Source: Candidatus Moraniibacteriota bacterium | Lineage (GTDB): Bacteria > Patescibacteriota > Minisyncoccia > Moranbacterales > UBA1568 | Direction of reading: 5' to 3' | NCBI GenBank assembly: GCA_013334575.1 | Contig: JAAXXG010000010.1 | Span: forward strand, 1 to 32,939 | Length of the DNA stretch: 32,939 nt | Part shown: positions 12,320-21,066 of the stretch, piece by piece | Numbering within the stretch: position 1 is the stretch's first letter | Layout: each line of letters opens with the position of its first letter | Position numbers and translations under genes: made by a program | Notes under the pieces: generated by a model | What the model was told of the DNA's origin: nothing | Databases searched by the model: none | The model's input: only the letters and a program-made list of their open reading frames with translations

Positions 12320-13768
12320 TTATGATGCGTTCACGGTCACCGCCTTGCGGACCAGTCCGCTCCCGTCGATATCGACAGATCCCGTCTCCGTCCCGTACCC
12401 GTCGCCCGAGACCTCGTATTCGTACGTTCCCTCCGCAAGCGGATCGGACGATGTCGGGAAATACGCATGACCGGCGCCGTCCGTCGCCACGGTCGAGTCG
12501 TATCCGAGCGTCGCGCTCCGCAGCCGGACCGACAGCCCGGAAACCGGAACGTCGTTCGGCGTCCCGCTCGACGAATCCGTCATCGTCACCGTGAACAGGA
12601 CCGAATCAAGCGACAAGTCCGCGAAACGGAGTCGGACCGTCGCATCAGTTCCGGCATCGAGATTGAACGCCTGCGAACCGGCGGAGGCAACCGGGTCGAT
12701 ACCGACGAACTCCATACCCGGGACGGATCCGACGGACGAGAACTCGTACGATCCCGGGCACCGGTCGGCATACTCCTTTTCGCCGGATGATCCGGTATCG
12801 GACGAGGACGTGAAATCGTAGACTGGGACGGGTACCGTAGAAGGCGCAGGCGGCGCGGGAGGCGGCTCCGTTCCGAGTTGAAGCCCCCCGGAAAGCGTGA
12901 ATGCCACGTCGGGAATGGCGTTTCCGGCCATATTCTCGCTTCGGATCGTCAAGTCGGCCGTCCGGCCGATGGAAAACGACTTCTGGTTGACCGATCCGGC
13001 GATAACGGCGATATCCGAATCAAGCGGGTCGAATGCCGATTCCGGATACGGAGGATATGTCCGCACACCGCAGTACCCCGACTTCGACACCGCTATCGAA
13101 TATCCCTCGCCAGGAGGTGTCCCGGGCCAGGCCTGATTCCCGAACGCGTCCGTTTCAGCGGAAAGATTCACGCCCGTCGACGCGTTTACGATGTGGACGA
13201 CCGCCCCCTCGACCGGGTCCGCGGCCGGATCGAGGACATTGACGGACAGCACGCCCGTATTCGATGGCTGTTCGACTCCGTCCGGCGAGAACGAGGCCCA
13301 CGCGACGACCCGCTGTCCGGCTTCCGCGTCCGCCCAACTCACCTCGACACGGACGCGCTTGTAATCGGTCGGAATGACATCTGTCGGCGATCCCGAGGAC
13401 GTGCCGTCGAACGGATCGTCGACATACTGCGCGACGGTATGTACCGTAAACGACGAACCGCTCCGCTCGACGGTCTCCGTCTCCAGGATATCGCCCGGCG
13501 GGATGCCGTACATGAATCCGCCCGACCCGTCGGGCTGCTTGGTTCCGATGACATCGTACGGAAGACTCCGGATCATCTCCATCCGTTCCGCGGCGAGCGC
13601 GGTTGCGCCGAGTTTGCGACGCGAATCGAGGATACGCTTGGAACCGAGCGCGAACAGCTGGTAGAACGTGAGCACGATGACCGAAAACAGGAAGAGCACC
13701 AGCGCGGCTTCGATAAGCAGGAAGCCGTGTCTCCGCCCGCATCGCGCGTTTCGGATCGTTCCGTTCAT
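12320..13768 (-). CDS. Large type IV prepilin fused to Cna-B/carboxypeptidase-regulatory-like beta domains
   Basis: The 482-residue protein has a type IV prepilin signal near its N-terminus: RRHG | FLLIEAALVLFLFSVIV, with glycine at -1 and glutamate at +5, and a normal pilin helix through about residue 45. ALAAERMEMIRSLPYDVIGT follows, a common minor-pilin helix end. The exported part is far larger than a normal pilin. At about 170-230, TGVLSVNVLDPAADPVEGAVVHI with a DAFGNQAWPG turn looks like a Cna-B or carboxypeptidase-regulatory-like domain. At about 410-470 a second such unit appears (VPVSGLSVRLRS, VATDGAGHAYFPT, EGTYEYEVSGDGYG). A proline-rich segment (TEPPPAPPAPSTVPVPV) lies between. 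These domains are typical stalks of Gram-positive adhesins, so a tip or adhesive pilin is inferred. It starts 7 nt after pilC. Confidence 0.82.
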   Translation of the reverse strand: MNGTIRNARCGRRHGFLLIEAALVLFLFSVIVLTFYQLFALGSKRILDSRRKLGATALAAERMEMIRSLPYDVIGTKQPDGSGGFMYGIPPGDILETETVERSGSSFTVHTVAQYVDDPFDGTSSGSPTDVIPTDYKRVRVEVSWADAEAGQRVVAWASFSPDGVEQPSNTGVLSVNVLDPAADPVEGAVVHIVNASTGVNLSAETDAFGNQAWPGTPPGEGYSIAVSKSGYCGVRTYPPYPESAFDPLDSDIAVIAGSVNQKSFSIGRTADLTIRSENMAGNAIPDVAFTLSGGLQLGTEPPPAPPAPSTVPVPVYDFTSSSDTGSSGEKEYADRCPGSYEFSSVGSVPGMEFVGIDPVASAGSQAFNLDAGTDATVRLRFADLSLDSVLFTVTMTDSSSGTPNDVPVSGLSVRLRSATLGYDSTVATDGAGHAYFPTSSDPLAEGTYEYEVSGDGYGTETGSVDIDGSGLVRKAVTVNAS

Positions 13769-13775
13769 GACCGTG

Positions 13776-14996
13776 TCACTGTATGTTCTGGAGGACGCTG
13801 TACATCGGGGTAAGCATCGCCACCGCGAAGAAGCCCACCGCTCCCCCGATGACGAGCATGAGCAACGGCTCGATGATCGAAGAAAGGTTCGCGGTTATCT
13901 GGGAAACCTCCCCCTCGTAGAACTCCGCAAGCCGTTCGAGGACGACCTCGGTCTTTCCGGTTTCCTCGCCGACCTCGAGGATCTGCGACACGAGCAGCGG
14001 AAAGAGCTCCTCGTGGGCGGCCACGACGGAGCTCAGTTCCTTCCCCTTTTGGACCGATTCGATCGCCTCGGAAAGCGCCGCCTTATAGTAGACGTTCGAG
14101 AGCGTCTTCGAGACGATTGCCAGCCCGTCCACCACCGAGACGCCGCTCCGAAGCAGCGAGCTGTAGATCCGCGAAAACCGAGCGCAGTTCACCTTGACCG
14201 CGATAGGACCGAAAATCGGCATGCGGACGGTCAGGAAATGAAAGAAACGCTTCCCGGGATCGGTCGCCCCGAACAGGAAAGAGCCGACGACGGCACCGAC
14301 GATGATAAGAAGCGAAAGGATCATGTGTTCACGAAGGAAATCGCTCATGTTCATGACGAACACCGTCATCGGAGGGAGCTCCGCTCCCAAATCCTTGAAG
14401 ACGCCGGTGATACTCGGAAGGATATAGGTGAGCATGACGAACCCGATGCCGATCATGGCTACAAGCACGACGGACGGATACATGAGCGCCCCGCGGACCT
14501 TGCTCTTGAGATCGTGTTCCTTCTCGAGCTGCAGCGCGAGAATGCCGAGTACCATCTCGAGATTCCCGGACACCTCACCGACATAGACCATGCTCGTGAA
14601 CAGCTCGCTGAAGACGGATGGGTACTTCGCCAAACCTTCCGAGAGTGACTTCCCGGCCTGAATATCTTCATATACCGCCGAAAGCAACTGCCGGAACGTC
14701 TTGTTCCTCGTCTGAAGCGAAAGACTCTTGATAGCACGGGAAACCACGAGCCCGGACGAGATCATCACCGCGAGATTCCGGGCGAAAACCATCTTCTCCT
14801 TGAGCGGTACCGTCTTGAACCGGTCGAGAAACTTCGCCCGCACGCCGGTCTCCTCGCGGATCTCCTTCGCCGAAGTTAGCAGGAATCCCTGCGAGCGAAG
14901 TTCAGCGGCAAGCGATCGTTCGTCGGCCGCGACCGACTCGCCGGACTTCGATTCGCCGGTGGTCGCATGCTTGGCGGTATACAGGTATCGTGACAT
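13776..14996 (-). CDS. pilC: Type IV pilus inner-membrane platform protein PilC (GspF family)
   Basis: The 406-residue protein has two GspF domains of the type II secretion/pilus platform family. The N-terminal MSRYLYTAKHATTGESKSGESVAADE is the usual small first domain. FARNLAVMISSGLVVSRAIKSL and SVYEDIQ-AGKSLSEGLAKYPSVFSELFTSMVYVGEVSGNLEMVL open repeat 1. The second repeat has CARFSRIYSSLLRSGVSVVDGLAIVSKTLSN and EELFPLLVSQILEVGEETGKTEVVLERLAEFYEGEVSQITANLSSIIEPLLMLVIGGAVGFFAVAMLTPMYSVLQNI. Three membrane helices are seen (about 165-190, 220-245, 370-395). PilC links the assembly ATPase to the growing pilus. The ATPases (PilB/PilT) and the peptidase PilD are not in this window. It is the first gene of the operon; its ATG is 28 nt after an extended -10. 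Confidence 0.95.
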   Translation of the reverse strand: MSRYLYTAKHATTGESKSGESVAADERSLAAELRSQGFLLTSAKEIREETGVRAKFLDRFKTVPLKEKMVFARNLAVMISSGLVVSRAIKSLSLQTRNKTFRQLLSAVYEDIQAGKSLSEGLAKYPSVFSELFTSMVYVGEVSGNLEMVLGILALQLEKEHDLKSKVRGALMYPSVVLVAMIGIGFVMLTYILPSITGVFKDLGAELPPMTVFVMNMSDFLREHMILSLLIIVGAVVGSFLFGATDPGKRFFHFLTVRMPIFGPIAVKVNCARFSRIYSSLLRSGVSVVDGLAIVSKTLSNVYYKAALSEAIESVQKGKELSSVVAAHEELFPLLVSQILEVGEETGKTEVVLERLAEFYEGEVSQITANLSSIIEPLLMLVIGGAVGFFAVAMLTPMYSVLQNIQ

Positions 14997-15024
14997 AATA
15001 CAGTTTTCGTGTCCGTTTTCCGAC

Positions 15025-15033
15025 AGTATAGCA
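15025..15033 (-). promoter_or_regulatory. Extended -10 promoter for the pilus operon
   Basis: TGCTATACT on the minus strand (TGN plus a 5/6 -10), 28 nt before the pilC ATG. No convincing -35 is seen. Confidence 0.55.
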
Positions 15034-15055
15034 TGCCGACGGCATCCGAAAGCCG

Positions 15056-15082
15056 AAAAGACTCCCGGCGATGCGGGTCGTC
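15056..15082 (-). terminator. Weak terminator overlapping the stop of the PsbP-like gene
   Basis: On the minus strand GAC..CCCG pairs with CGGG..GTC around a short loop (internal mismatches) and is followed by TTTT. The stem starts inside the stop codon. Stability is modest. Confidence 0.35.
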
Positions 15083-15734
15083 ATTCGAATCGGAACGTCC
15101 GGACGACCTCCTCGAACGCAGCCTTCATCGCCTCCGAATCGTTGGCCCCGGAATCCGACGGATATCGTCCGACATAGTACGAATACGATTTCCCCGCCAC
15201 GGAATAACCCCGATCATCGTACCGGATGCCGTTCAGACCTCCCACGGAGGCGGGAACGGCCGACCGATGGTCCATACCGCTCGGAGCGGCAGTCCCGTGA
15301 TCCAGCGGGTAGACGTCTACCGAAAAAAGCACGCCGTATTTCGACATCATGGTACTTCCGGAAGGTGTCGGGACCGATATGGAAGGAAGCGCGGGATGCT
15401 CTACCAGCACGCTGAAGACGGGAGAAGGGAAGCCGTCGCCCGTTTCCGGTATCGTCATCTCCTCGTACCAATATTCCTTCGGCATGAGAAAGGAGAATCC
15501 GTAGACCGGATTCGCATACCGTTTCGCGTTCTGTATCGAAAGCGGTGCAGCCGTCTCGGTCGCGGACGGAGTCCGCGATTCCGCAGGCGTCACGGCCTCT
15601 CCGGCCGGCTGACCGACGGCCGACGGCTTCGCCTTGGTCGAAGCGCGGGGAGTCAGCATGAAATAGGAGACCGACGACGCGACGAACGCCGCCGCCGAAA
15701 CGGAGAGGACGAGGACTATGGTCCGGTTCTTCAT
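15081..15734 (-). CDS. Exported, membrane-anchored PsbP-like protein, function unknown
   Basis: From the chosen ATG at 15734 the protein has 217 residues. MKNR plus a hydrophobic stretch (TIVLVLSVSAAAFVASSVSYFML, about 5-27) form a signal anchor without a lipobox. A low-complexity A/P/T/S/E linker covers about 30-65. The globular domain has YANPVYGFSFLMPKEYWYEE at its start and AMKAAFEEVVRTFRFE at the extreme C-terminus. 'Y-x-N-x-x-Y-G-F-S-F-x-x-P' plus a terminal 'F-x-x-x-x-x-T-F-x-F' is the pattern of PsbP-like extracytoplasmic domains found in many bacterial surface proteins, where the function is unknown. The frame is open 12 codons upstream to 15770, but that methionine lies on the -10 element. 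The gene follows the nucleotidyltransferase gene and precedes the pilus promoter. Confidence 0.75.
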   Translation of the reverse strand: MKNRTIVLVLSVSAAAFVASSVSYFMLTPRASTKAKPSAVGQPAGEAVTPAESRTPSATETAAPLSIQNAKRYANPVYGFSFLMPKEYWYEEMTIPETGDGFPSPVFSVLVEHPALPSISVPTPSGSTMMSKYGVLFSVDVYPLDHGTAAPSGMDHRSAVPASVGGLNGIRYDDRGYSVAGKSYSYYVGRYPSDSGANDSEAMKAAFEEVVRTFRFE

Positions 15735-15765
15735 ATGAAAATCGTTCTGTATGACGGACGACTCC

Positions 15766-15771
15766 ATCATA
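15766..15771 (-). promoter_or_regulatory. -10 element for the PsbP-like gene
   Basis: TATGAT on the minus strand, 31 nt before the chosen ATG at 15734. The -35 region is weak. Confidence 0.35.
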
Positions 15772-15787
15772 ACACGAACGGACGTCT

Positions 15788-16705
15788 CTATCGTAACCGG
15801 ACCTCGGACAGACGTCGTCGGAACCGCTCATAGACTGAAGGGCCGTGCGGATGCGGAAGGAAGACGAGCGCCCTATCCGTCGCTTCGATACGCCCCCCTT
15901 CGATAGCGGTGTTCGGATTCCTCATGATCTTCCGCCGCTGCCAAGAGCGAAGCCACGACTCCGCCGCATCGACATCGATGACCCGCTCGAAGAAGCGTCG
16001 TACCGACAGGAGGCGGCATGACTCCGGAACCGACCACAGGGGCAGAACCTCGGTCGGCAGCCTGTTCGGAAGCCGTTTCGCGATCCAGCGGTTTTTCAGC
16101 TCGAATCGTCGGAATGTCTCTCTCCCGAACAGCGGGATAAGGAACGAGTATTCGTTTGCCGAGAACAGATCCTCGGTCGGGATCTCGAGACCGTCTTCCG
16201 TAACGAAATAGTTCAGACAGGCTCGGTCCTTCGATCTGGCTCCGTGTCGGCGTTTCCCGATCGCCTGTAGAAATCCGGTCAGACACGTCCGACCGCTGAA
16301 GATACGCCCCGTCCGGATCACCACGAAAAGGTCCCAATCGCTTTCGGCATCACCGCGACGCATCGCGAGACTTCCCGTGACACCGATCATCCTGACGAAC
16401 GGAACGATGCGGAGCGCCTTCGCAAGCCGACGGATCCGGTGAAGTTTCGCGGTCGCCGTCTTCTCGGAACGTATTCGCCGAAGCGCGAGTTCCTCCCGTC
16501 CGCAGAGCGTATAAAAACCGTCGACCTCCGCGATGCGCCCGGCAAGGTCACGGCCCGATAATGCCGTGACCGTCTCACCGAGCGACGACCTCTCCCCCTC
16601 CCCGCTGTCGTCGATCAGGTATTTCCAGACCTCAAACGACGTCAACGCCCGATCGAGCGAGTCGTGATATGCGAGCGTTGCAAGGATGTTGCCGGAGAGG
16701 GACAT
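15788..16705 (-). CDS. Nucleotidyltransferase-domain protein
   Basis: The 305-residue protein starts MSLSGNILATLAYHDSLDRALTSFEVWKYL, a winged-helix-like segment that often precedes a nucleotidyltransferase domain in CPR genomes. The catalytic strand-turn is at about 135-155: VRMIGVTGSLAMRRGDAESDWDLFVV, the GS-x(9)-D-x-D motif of polymerase-beta-type nucleotidyltransferases; both acidic residues of SDWD are present. ACLNYFVTEDGLEI resembles the third-carboxylate region of the family. The substrate is unknown. The longer frame to 16867 overlaps uvrA and was not used. It is 73 nt downstream of uvrA and could be cotranscribed. The arginine-rich C-terminus has no recognisable domain. Confidence 0.78.
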   Translation of the reverse strand: MSLSGNILATLAYHDSLDRALTSFEVWKYLIDDSGEGERSSLGETVTALSGRDLAGRIAEVDGFYTLCGREELALRRIRSEKTATAKLHRIRRLAKALRIVPFVRMIGVTGSLAMRRGDAESDWDLFVVIRTGRIFSGRTCLTGFLQAIGKRRHGARSKDRACLNYFVTEDGLEIPTEDLFSANEYSFLIPLFGRETFRRFELKNRWIAKRLPNRLPTEVLPLWSVPESCRLLSVRRFFERVIDVDAAESWLRSWQRRKIMRNPNTAIEGGRIEATDRALVFLPHPHGPSVYERFRRRLSEVRLR

Positions 16706-16728
16706 GGCTCGGAATAAAATAGAGGTAA

Positions 16729-16747
16729 GACCGAGCGCTCTCCGGTC
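16729..16747 (-). terminator. Weak hairpin after uvrA
   Basis: On the minus strand GACCGGAG pairs with CTCGGTC (one bulged G) around AGCG, followed by TTACCTCTATTTT, a poor T tract. It may attenuate transcription between uvrA and the nucleotidyltransferase gene. Confidence 0.3.
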
Positions 16748-16778
16748 GCGCCTTCCCAGATCCGCTCCTCGGTTGCCG

Positions 16779-19571
16779 CTAGAGGTATTTTGCCGTAGGA
16801 CTCTTCTTGCATCGACGCAGATCCTTCGGCGTTCCGGCAAAGACGAGTTCGCCTCCGCCGTCCCCACCGTCCGGGCCGAGTTCGATCACCCAGTCCGCAT
16901 GATTGATGACGTCGGTGCTGTGTTCGACGACGAGCACGGTATTCCCCTTCTCGACGAGCGCATCAAGGACATCGAGCAGCTTGCGGACGTCCTCGAAATG
17001 GAGTCCCGTCGTCGGTTCGTCGAGGATATAAAGCGTGTTCCCGCTCGATTTGCGGGCAAGCTCGGTCGCCAGTTTGACCCGCTGCGCCTCGCCTCCGGAA
17101 AGGGTCGGTGCCGACTGTCCCAGAACGAGATAATCGAGCCCGACCTCCTCGAGCGTCCGGAGTTTCTCCTCGATCTGAGGCTGATCGAGGAAGAACGTTC
17201 TGGCCTCCGAGACGGTCATATCGAGCACCTGCGCGATATTCATCCCGCGATAGGTCACAGCGAGCGTCTTCTGATTGTACCGCGTCCCGCCGCAGATCTC
17301 GCACGGGACGTACATGTCCGGCAGGAGGTACATCTCGATCTTCTTCATCCCGCCGCCCTGGCACGCCTCGCAGCGCCCCCCTTTCATGTTGAAACTGAAA
17401 TGGCTCGCGTCGAACCGCTCGCGCTCCGCTTCCGGAGTCGCGGCGAACAGGTCGCGGACGTGATTGAAGATGCCCGTATATGTCGCGGCGTTCGAGCGTG
17501 GCGTCCGACCGATAGGATCCTGGTTCACGGTGATCACCTTATCGATATGCTCGAGCCCGTCGATCCGGTCATGCGCGCCCGGTTCGGCCTTCGCGTCGTA
17601 GAACTTCCGCGCGAGGGCGCGGGACAGGATATCGTCGACAAGCGAGGACTTTCCCGATCCGGAGACGCCCGAAACCGCGACGAAGGTCCCGAGAGGAATC
17701 CTGACATCGACGTTCCGCAGGTTGTGCTCCCTCGCACCGACGATCTCGATGTATTTCGCGTTTCCCTTCCGGACGCCCTCCTTGTTCGAGACGTTCCGCT
17801 TCCCGGAAAGATACTCGCCCGTGGCGGACTTCGACGAGAACAGCTTCTCCGGCGTCCCGGAAAAGATGATTTCCCCGCCGAGTCGGCCCGCACCGGGACC
17901 GAAGTCGATGATATGGTCCGCCCGTTTCATGATGGCCCGGTCGTGTTCGACTACCACAAGTGAATTCCCGCCCTCGCGAAGCTCGAGTATCGCGTCGATA
18001 AGCCGGTCCGTATCGCGGCTGTGAAGCCCGACAGACGGCTCGTCGAGGACGTAGAGGATGCCGGAAAGACCTGCCCGCATCTGAGTCGAAAGACGCAGAC
18101 GCTGCGCCTCGCCGCCAGAAATGGTATCCGCCCCGCGCGACAGCGCGAGGTATCCGAGCCCCACCTTCTCGATCGCGGCGAGCCTCGCCTCCATCTCGCG
18201 GAAAATAAGGTCGGTCACACGCTTCTCCCGGCTCTGATGCGTCGACGCAAGCCCCTTGAGCAACACCCGGAGGTCGGCCACTCCCTTCGATGACAGGTCG
18301 TCTATGTTCGCACCGTCGATGAGGACCGAGAGCGGTTCGGGACGGAGCCGCCTCGCGCCGCATTCCGGACACGGCTTCTTCTGCATGCACTCCTCGAGTT
18401 CGGCGCGAAAGTGATCACTGCGCGCGTCACGGTACTTCTGTTCCAGGACCGCGATGATACCCGGAAACCCTTCGCGGTCCTTTTCACCGAAGAGCACGAC
18501 ATCCATCTGACGCTTGGTCAGCTTCTTCACGGGAACGTTCAGGGGAATCTTGTTCCGTCGGGCGGTATCCTCGATAACGCGCAGGGGGCCGTTACCGCTG
18601 CCACGCTCGCCGCCGGTCTTCGCCAGCGGGCGGATAGCTCCTTCAAGCAAAGACAGCTCCCGGTTCGGAATGACGAGATCCGGGTCGAATTCGAGCGTCA
18701 CCCCGAGACCCGCGCACCGTGGACATGCGCCGTCGGGATTGTTGAATGAAAAATGACTCGGCGTGAAATCGGGTAGCGCCACCCCGCATTCCTCACAGAG
18801 AAAGAGGTTGAGATACCGTCGCTCCTCGTCGCCGAGGACTACCGTCGCGGCACCCTGCCCTGCCCGGAACGCGGTCTCGAGCGAATCAAGGATGCGTTCC
18901 TTATCGGGACGGGCCGTGTCGAGCAGTAACCGGTCGATGACCACCTCGATCCGGTCGGGATACGTTCCTCCCGGAAAACCGTCCCGTCGCACGTCGGCAA
19001 GCAAGACCACCTCGCCGTCGATGCGCACGCGAACATATCCCTGCTCCGCGGCAAGCTCGAGAATCCGGTCCGGATCCTTGTCGACGAATGCGGCCGGCTC
19101 CGCAAGGAAGACCGCCGAAGTCCCGTCGGGCGCCGACAGTATCTCGCTCAGGATCTCCCTTGGAGTACGTTTCGAGAGAGGCTTGCCGCACGTGGGACAA
19201 TGAGGCACGCCCTCCTTCGCGAACAGGAGCCGGAGATAGTCGTATACCTCGGTCATGGTGCCGACCGTGGAACGTGGACTGCGCGACACGCTCTTCTGAT
19301 CTATGGAGATAGACGGGATGAGATTGCGGATCGCGTCCACGTCCGGCTTGTCGAACGCCTCCATGAAGTTCCGCGCATACGACGAAAGCGATTCCATGTA
19401 CCGCCGATTCGCCTCGGCGTAGATCGTATCGAAAACGAACGAGGACTTTCCCGATCCGGAAAGTCCCGTCACCACCACGAACGAATCCCGCGGCACGTCC
19501 GCGTTCACGTCCTTCAGGTTGTTCACCCGGGCGCCCCGAACCTCGATGACCGGCTTCTTCGTCGTCGGCAT
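16779..19571 (-). CDS. uvrA: Excinuclease ABC subunit A
   Basis: The 930-residue protein is a full-length UvrA (family about 940). ATP site I has Walker [10 protein letters not shown] (about 36-44) and the signature with [19 protein letters not shown], then [16 protein letters not shown] site II has Walker [20 protein letters not shown], a signature [17 protein letters not shown] and [18 protein letters not shown]. Zinc-binding cysteines appear in [19 protein letters not shown]...[16 protein letters not shown], and CEACQGGG with [34 protein letters not shown] and [12 protein letters not shown]-like [18 protein letters not shown] are diagnostic. UvrA finds bulky lesions with UvrB and loads the nucleotide-excision repair complex. 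It lies 81 nt after uvrC with its own promoter. uvrB is not in the window. Confidence 0.98.
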   Translation of the reverse strand: MPTTKKPVIEVRGARVNNLKDVNADVPRDSFVVVTGLSGSGKSSFVFDTIYAEANRRYMESLSSYARNFMEAFDKPDVDAIRNLIPSISIDQKSVSRSPRSTVGTMTEVYDYLRLLFAKEGVPHCPTCGKPLSKRTPREILSEILSAPDGTSAVFLAEPAAFVDKDPDRILELAAEQGYVRVRIDGEVVLLADVRRDGFPGGTYPDRIEVVIDRLLLDTARPDKERILDSLETAFRAGQGAATVVLGDEERRYLNLFLCEECGVALPDFTPSHFSFNNPDGACPRCAGLGVTLEFDPDLVIPNRELSLLEGAIRPLAKTGGERGSGNGPLRVIEDTARRNKIPLNVPVKKLTKRQMDVVLFGEKDREGFPGIIAVLEQKYRDARSDHFRAELEECMQKKPCPECGARRLRPEPLSVLIDGANIDDLSSKGVADLRVLLKGLASTHQSREKRVTDLIFREMEARLAAIEKVGLGYLALSRGADTISGGEAQRLRLSTQMRAGLSGILYVLDEPSVGLHSRDTDRLIDAILELREGGNSLVVVEHDRAIMKRADHIIDFGPGAGRLGGEIIFSGTPEKLFSSKSATGEYLSGKRNVSNKEGVRKGNAKYIEIVGAREHNLRNVDVRIPLGTFVAVSGVSGSGKSSLVDDILSRALARKFYDAKAEPGAHDRIDGLEHIDKVITVNQDPIGRTPRSNAATYTGIFNHVRDLFAATPEAERERFDASHFSFNMKGGRCEACQGGGMKKIEMYLLPDMYVPCEICGGTRYNQKTLAVTYRGMNIAQVLDMTVSEARTFFLDQPQIEEKLRTLEEVGLDYLVLGQSAPTLSGGEAQRVKLATELARKSSGNTLYILDEPTTGLHFEDVRKLLDVLDALVEKGNTVLVVEHSTDVINHADWVIELGPDGGDGGGELVFAGTPKDLRRCKKSPTAKYL

Positions 19572-19601
19572 AGTCGAAACGTCAGGTGAGAGTCGTTTCC
19601 C

Positions 19602-19630
19602 ATCGTACCGCCGTTTACGATACCTGTAAA
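19602..19630 (-). promoter_or_regulatory. Promoter for uvrA
   Basis: On the minus strand TTTACA (19630-19625), a 17-nt spacer and TACGAT (19607-19602), 30 nt before the uvrA ATG. It lies in the uvrC-uvrA gap, so uvrA can be transcribed without uvrC. No SOS-like operator is evident. Confidence 0.6.
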
Positions 19631-19652
19631 GGGAGGTCCCGAATCCTCCGAT

Positions 19653-20954
19653 TCAACGGAGAAACGCCTTCCCCCGCCGCTTGCGGTGATAGGTGATGGC
19701 GAAACGGTGCGCCTCGGCGTTGGCAAGGAGGATCTGTCGCCGATACTCGGACACGGCCGTCCGATCGCCGATGATCCTCTCCGGCTGGTGCCTGGCATTC
19801 TTCACGACGCCGACAATGCGCACACCGGTGAATGCGTCGCCCGTTTCGGCCAGCACCCGCTCCGCGACCCCCTTCTGTAGCAGGCTCCCGTCGACGACGA
19901 CGATATCCGGTGCAGGCCAGTCGGCATGCTTCACGCGCCGCCGCAGGATTTCCTCCAGCGCGGCAAGATCGTTTCCCGCGTGTTTTCCGCGAAGCAGGAA
20001 TTTCCGGTACGAGTCCTTGTCCGGAGCGCTTTCCGAAACGACGGTCATCACCCCGACGGACGATTCCCCTCCGAGGTGGGCAACGTCGAACGCTTCGATA
20101 CGGATACCGTTTCCGGCTCCTCCGTCCTCCTCCCCGTTCCCGGATGCCAGAAGCGAGACGTCATGGATGTGTCCGAGCGCGAAAATCGTCCGCTTGACCT
20201 CGTCGGCACGTTCGAACTCGAGCTTGTCCGCGGCCGCTTTCATATCGCGCGTAAGCGAACGAACGATATCCTTCTTTTCCCCGCGAAAAAACCGTTCGAT
20301 GTTGCGCACCGTCTTCCCGTATTCCTTCGCGGTCACCTCCCCCGTACAGACCCCGGGGCACAGTCCGATCTGCCGATTGAAGCAAGGCTTCCCGCTCCCT
20401 TCTTCGGCATGATTCCTTCTTCCTGATTCCGTATTCCTGAAAGGCGCGCACGTATCCCGATACGGGAACAGCCGCCGGACGATCTTCATCGCCTCTTTGA
20501 GCTGGCCGCCGTGGGGGAACGGACCGAAGAGCGAGCGGATCGGCGCGGTGAACTTCCCCTCCGCGAGATCGCGTCCGCGCACGAGAAGTATCCGAGGAAA
20601 TTCCTCGTCCGTCACGACGACGTGGTTATAGCTCTTGTCGTCCTTCTCGAAGGTGTTATACGGCGGCTGATGATCCTTGATGAGCCGCGACTCGAGGATA
20701 AGCGCTTCGAGCACGGAGTCGCTTTTCTTCCACGCGACATTCCGCGCAAGCCCCATCATCCGCACGAGCTTCGGCCCGCGGGTGTCCATCAGGTCCGAAG
20801 CGAAGTAGCTCCGCACCCGGTCGCGCAGCGATGTCGCCTTGCCGATATAGAGGATTCCGCCGTCTCCGCCCAGGAAGAAATATACCCCCGGCGTTTCCGG
20901 CAGCGTCTTCAGTTCCTCCAAACCGGCCTTTCCGTCGAACGTCGGCTGTTTCAT
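19653..20954 (-). CDS. uvrC: UvrC-like excinuclease subunit lacking the C-terminal (HhH)2 domain
   Basis: The 433-residue protein carries four UvrC elements. The N-terminal GIY-YIG nuclease is at about 20-100: PGVYFFLGGDGGILYIGKATSLRDRVRSYF. A four-cysteine segment (C..C..C..C from TCAPFRN to CPGVCTG, about 176-212) matches the reported Fe-S site of UvrC. A UvrB-contact UVR helix pair follows (MKAAADKLEFERADEVKRTIFAL). The RNase-H-like second nuclease comes next, with FDVAHLGGESSVG, IVVVDGSLLQKG and the histidine of NAEAHRFAITYHRKRR. Full-length UvrC is about 600 residues and continues after this point with tandem helix-hairpin-helix motifs. Here the protein ends 6 residues later, and only 81 nt separate it from uvrA. 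The promoter lies 9 nt before the ATG. Confidence 0.93.
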   Translation of the reverse strand: MKQPTFDGKAGLEELKTLPETPGVYFFLGGDGGILYIGKATSLRDRVRSYFASDLMDTRGPKLVRMMGLARNVAWKKSDSVLEALILESRLIKDHQPPYNTFEKDDKSYNHVVVTDEEFPRILLVRGRDLAEGKFTAPIRSLFGPFPHGGQLKEAMKIVRRLFPYRDTCAPFRNTESGRRNHAEEGSGKPCFNRQIGLCPGVCTGEVTAKEYGKTVRNIERFFRGEKKDIVRSLTRDMKAAADKLEFERADEVKRTIFALGHIHDVSLLASGNGEEDGGAGNGIRIEAFDVAHLGGESSVGVMTVVSESAPDKDSYRKFLLRGKHAGNDLAALEEILRRRVKHADWPAPDIVVVDGSLLQKGVAERVLAETGDAFTGVRIVGVVKNARHQPERIIGDRTAVSEYRRQILLANAEAHRFAITYHRKRRGKAFLR

Positions 20955-20963
20955 GACGCGGAC

Positions 20964-20992
20964 AGTGTACGCCCGAACGAACGCGGAATCAA
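20964..20992 (-). promoter_or_regulatory. Promoter for uvrC, predicted leaderless
   Basis: On the minus strand TTGATT (20992-20987), a 17-nt spacer and TACACT (20969-20964). Only 9 nt separate the -10 from the ATG at 20954, so the transcript should start about 2-3 nt before the start codon. Confidence 0.7.
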
Positions 20993-21004
20993 GGGATGAC
21001 GCGG

Positions 21005-21034
21005 AAAAAAATCCGGCTCCTCTCGAAGCCGGAT
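21005..21034 (-). terminator. Terminator after the acidic hypothetical gene
   Basis: On the minus strand ATCCGGCT pairs with AGCCGGAT (8 bp) around an 8-nt loop and is followed by a run of at least six T. It lies between the hypothetical gene at 21067 and the uvrC promoter. Confidence 0.88.
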
Positions 21035-21066
21035 AAAGACGAACTCACGTTTGAAGGAGGCGCCCC

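Noticed and set aside
12878-13813. Plus-strand open frame of 311 codons opposite the large prepilin
   Set aside because: Antisense to a gene with a clear prepilin leader; no independent support.
16686-17963. Plus-strand open frame of 425 codons opposite uvrA
   Set aside because: Shadow of uvrA; no start signals or domains.
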